A stretch of 64,000 nt of DNA, taken from positions 868,001 to 932,000 of the forward strand of contig AP019514.1 of assembly GCA_007182875.1 (NCBI GenBank), in the 5' to 3' direction. The DNA comes from Vreelandella sulfidaeris (GTDB lineage Bacteria; Pseudomonadota; Gammaproteobacteria; Pseudomonadales; Halomonadaceae). The position numbers and the translations under genes are program-made. Positions 63,944 to 64,000 of this stretch are shown here, one piece after another. The notes under the pieces were generated by a model, which saw nothing but the letters and a program-made list of their open reading frames with translations, was not told the origin of the DNA and made no database searches. Within the stretch, counting starts at the first letter, position 1, and every line of letters starts with the position of its first letter.

Positions 63944-64000
63944 TCTCCTTACGCATAGGATCAGACTCTAAAGTGTAGCGCTACTCAATCCGGGGTGACG

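Larger units (their letters stand above)
62801..64000 (-). mobile_element. IS3-family insertion sequence (right end at or beyond window end)
   Basis: Imperfect terminal repeats: CGTCCCCCCCTTTCTCAGTA at 62801 and CGTCACCCCGGATTGAGTAG (minus strand, from 64000), both followed by TTTAGAG. Contains orfA and orfB of an IS3-type transposase on the minus strand. About 1.2 kb, as expected; its flanking duplication cannot be seen because the window ends. Confidence 0.85.

Overview
The window looks like a chromosomal stretch of a moderately halophilic gammaproteobacterium, most probably a Halomonas-type organism. This rests on the mix of genes (cyoABCDE, pta/ackA, a TRAP transporter, Tsx/NupC/Deo nucleoside use, DeaD, YcbB, MepM), on several strongly acidic exported proteins, and on a base composition near the mid-fifties in percent GC. 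No rRNA, tRNA or CRISPR array was seen.

Layout: 1-8.1 kb holds, on the minus strand, a truncated GGDEF protein, an acetyltransferase, a luciferase-like monooxygenase, an SDR oxidoreductase, a NIT-ANTAR antiterminator with a nitrate transporter behind a sigma54-like promoter, and a patatin. 8.2-19.5 kb holds a CZB chemosensory protein, two divergent L,D-transpeptidases, a MepM-type endopeptidase, a LysR regulator, glutathionyl-hydroquinone reductase, PRC-barrel and CsbD stress proteins, and a DEAD-box helicase with a long, highly folded 5' leader. 19.5-31.3 kb holds endonuclease V, two class I glutamine amidotransferases, thiol peroxidase, an amidoligase, an MscS channel, two J-domain proteins, an unknown membrane protein, a CBS-BON protein and a class V aminotransferase.

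31.3-40.7 kb is a complete nucleoside salvage/catabolism unit: tsx-nupC-deoC-deoA-deoB-deoD-cdd on the minus strand with divergent deoR, and tandem DeoR-type operators between deoR and tsx. deoC is split by an IS256-family element with a 9-bp target duplication. 40.9-45.9 kb is the cytochrome bo3 operon cyoABCDE. 46-49.4 kb is ackA-pta. 49.5-56 kb is transport (DMT permease, DctPQM TRAP system, HlyD/DUF2955 efflux pair). 56-61.4 kb holds a CsbD protein, an unknown lipoprotein and tenA-thiC behind a TPP riboswitch. 61.5-64 kb is a small mobile patch: an acetyltransferase, an integron-integrase fragment, a 50-bp perfect palindrome, and a conserved small gene cut by an IS3-family element that runs to the window end.

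A dominant technical feature is that most genes are broken by one or more single-base indels, often in homopolymer runs, while the protein sequence on each side stays conserved. I read these as mainly sequencing/assembly errors and annotate each gene over its full span, noting where the frame breaks. The genes that are intact (cdd, deoD, tsx, cyoA, cyoC, cyoD, the DMT permease, HlyD, the PRC-barrel and TerB/J proteins) are mostly short.
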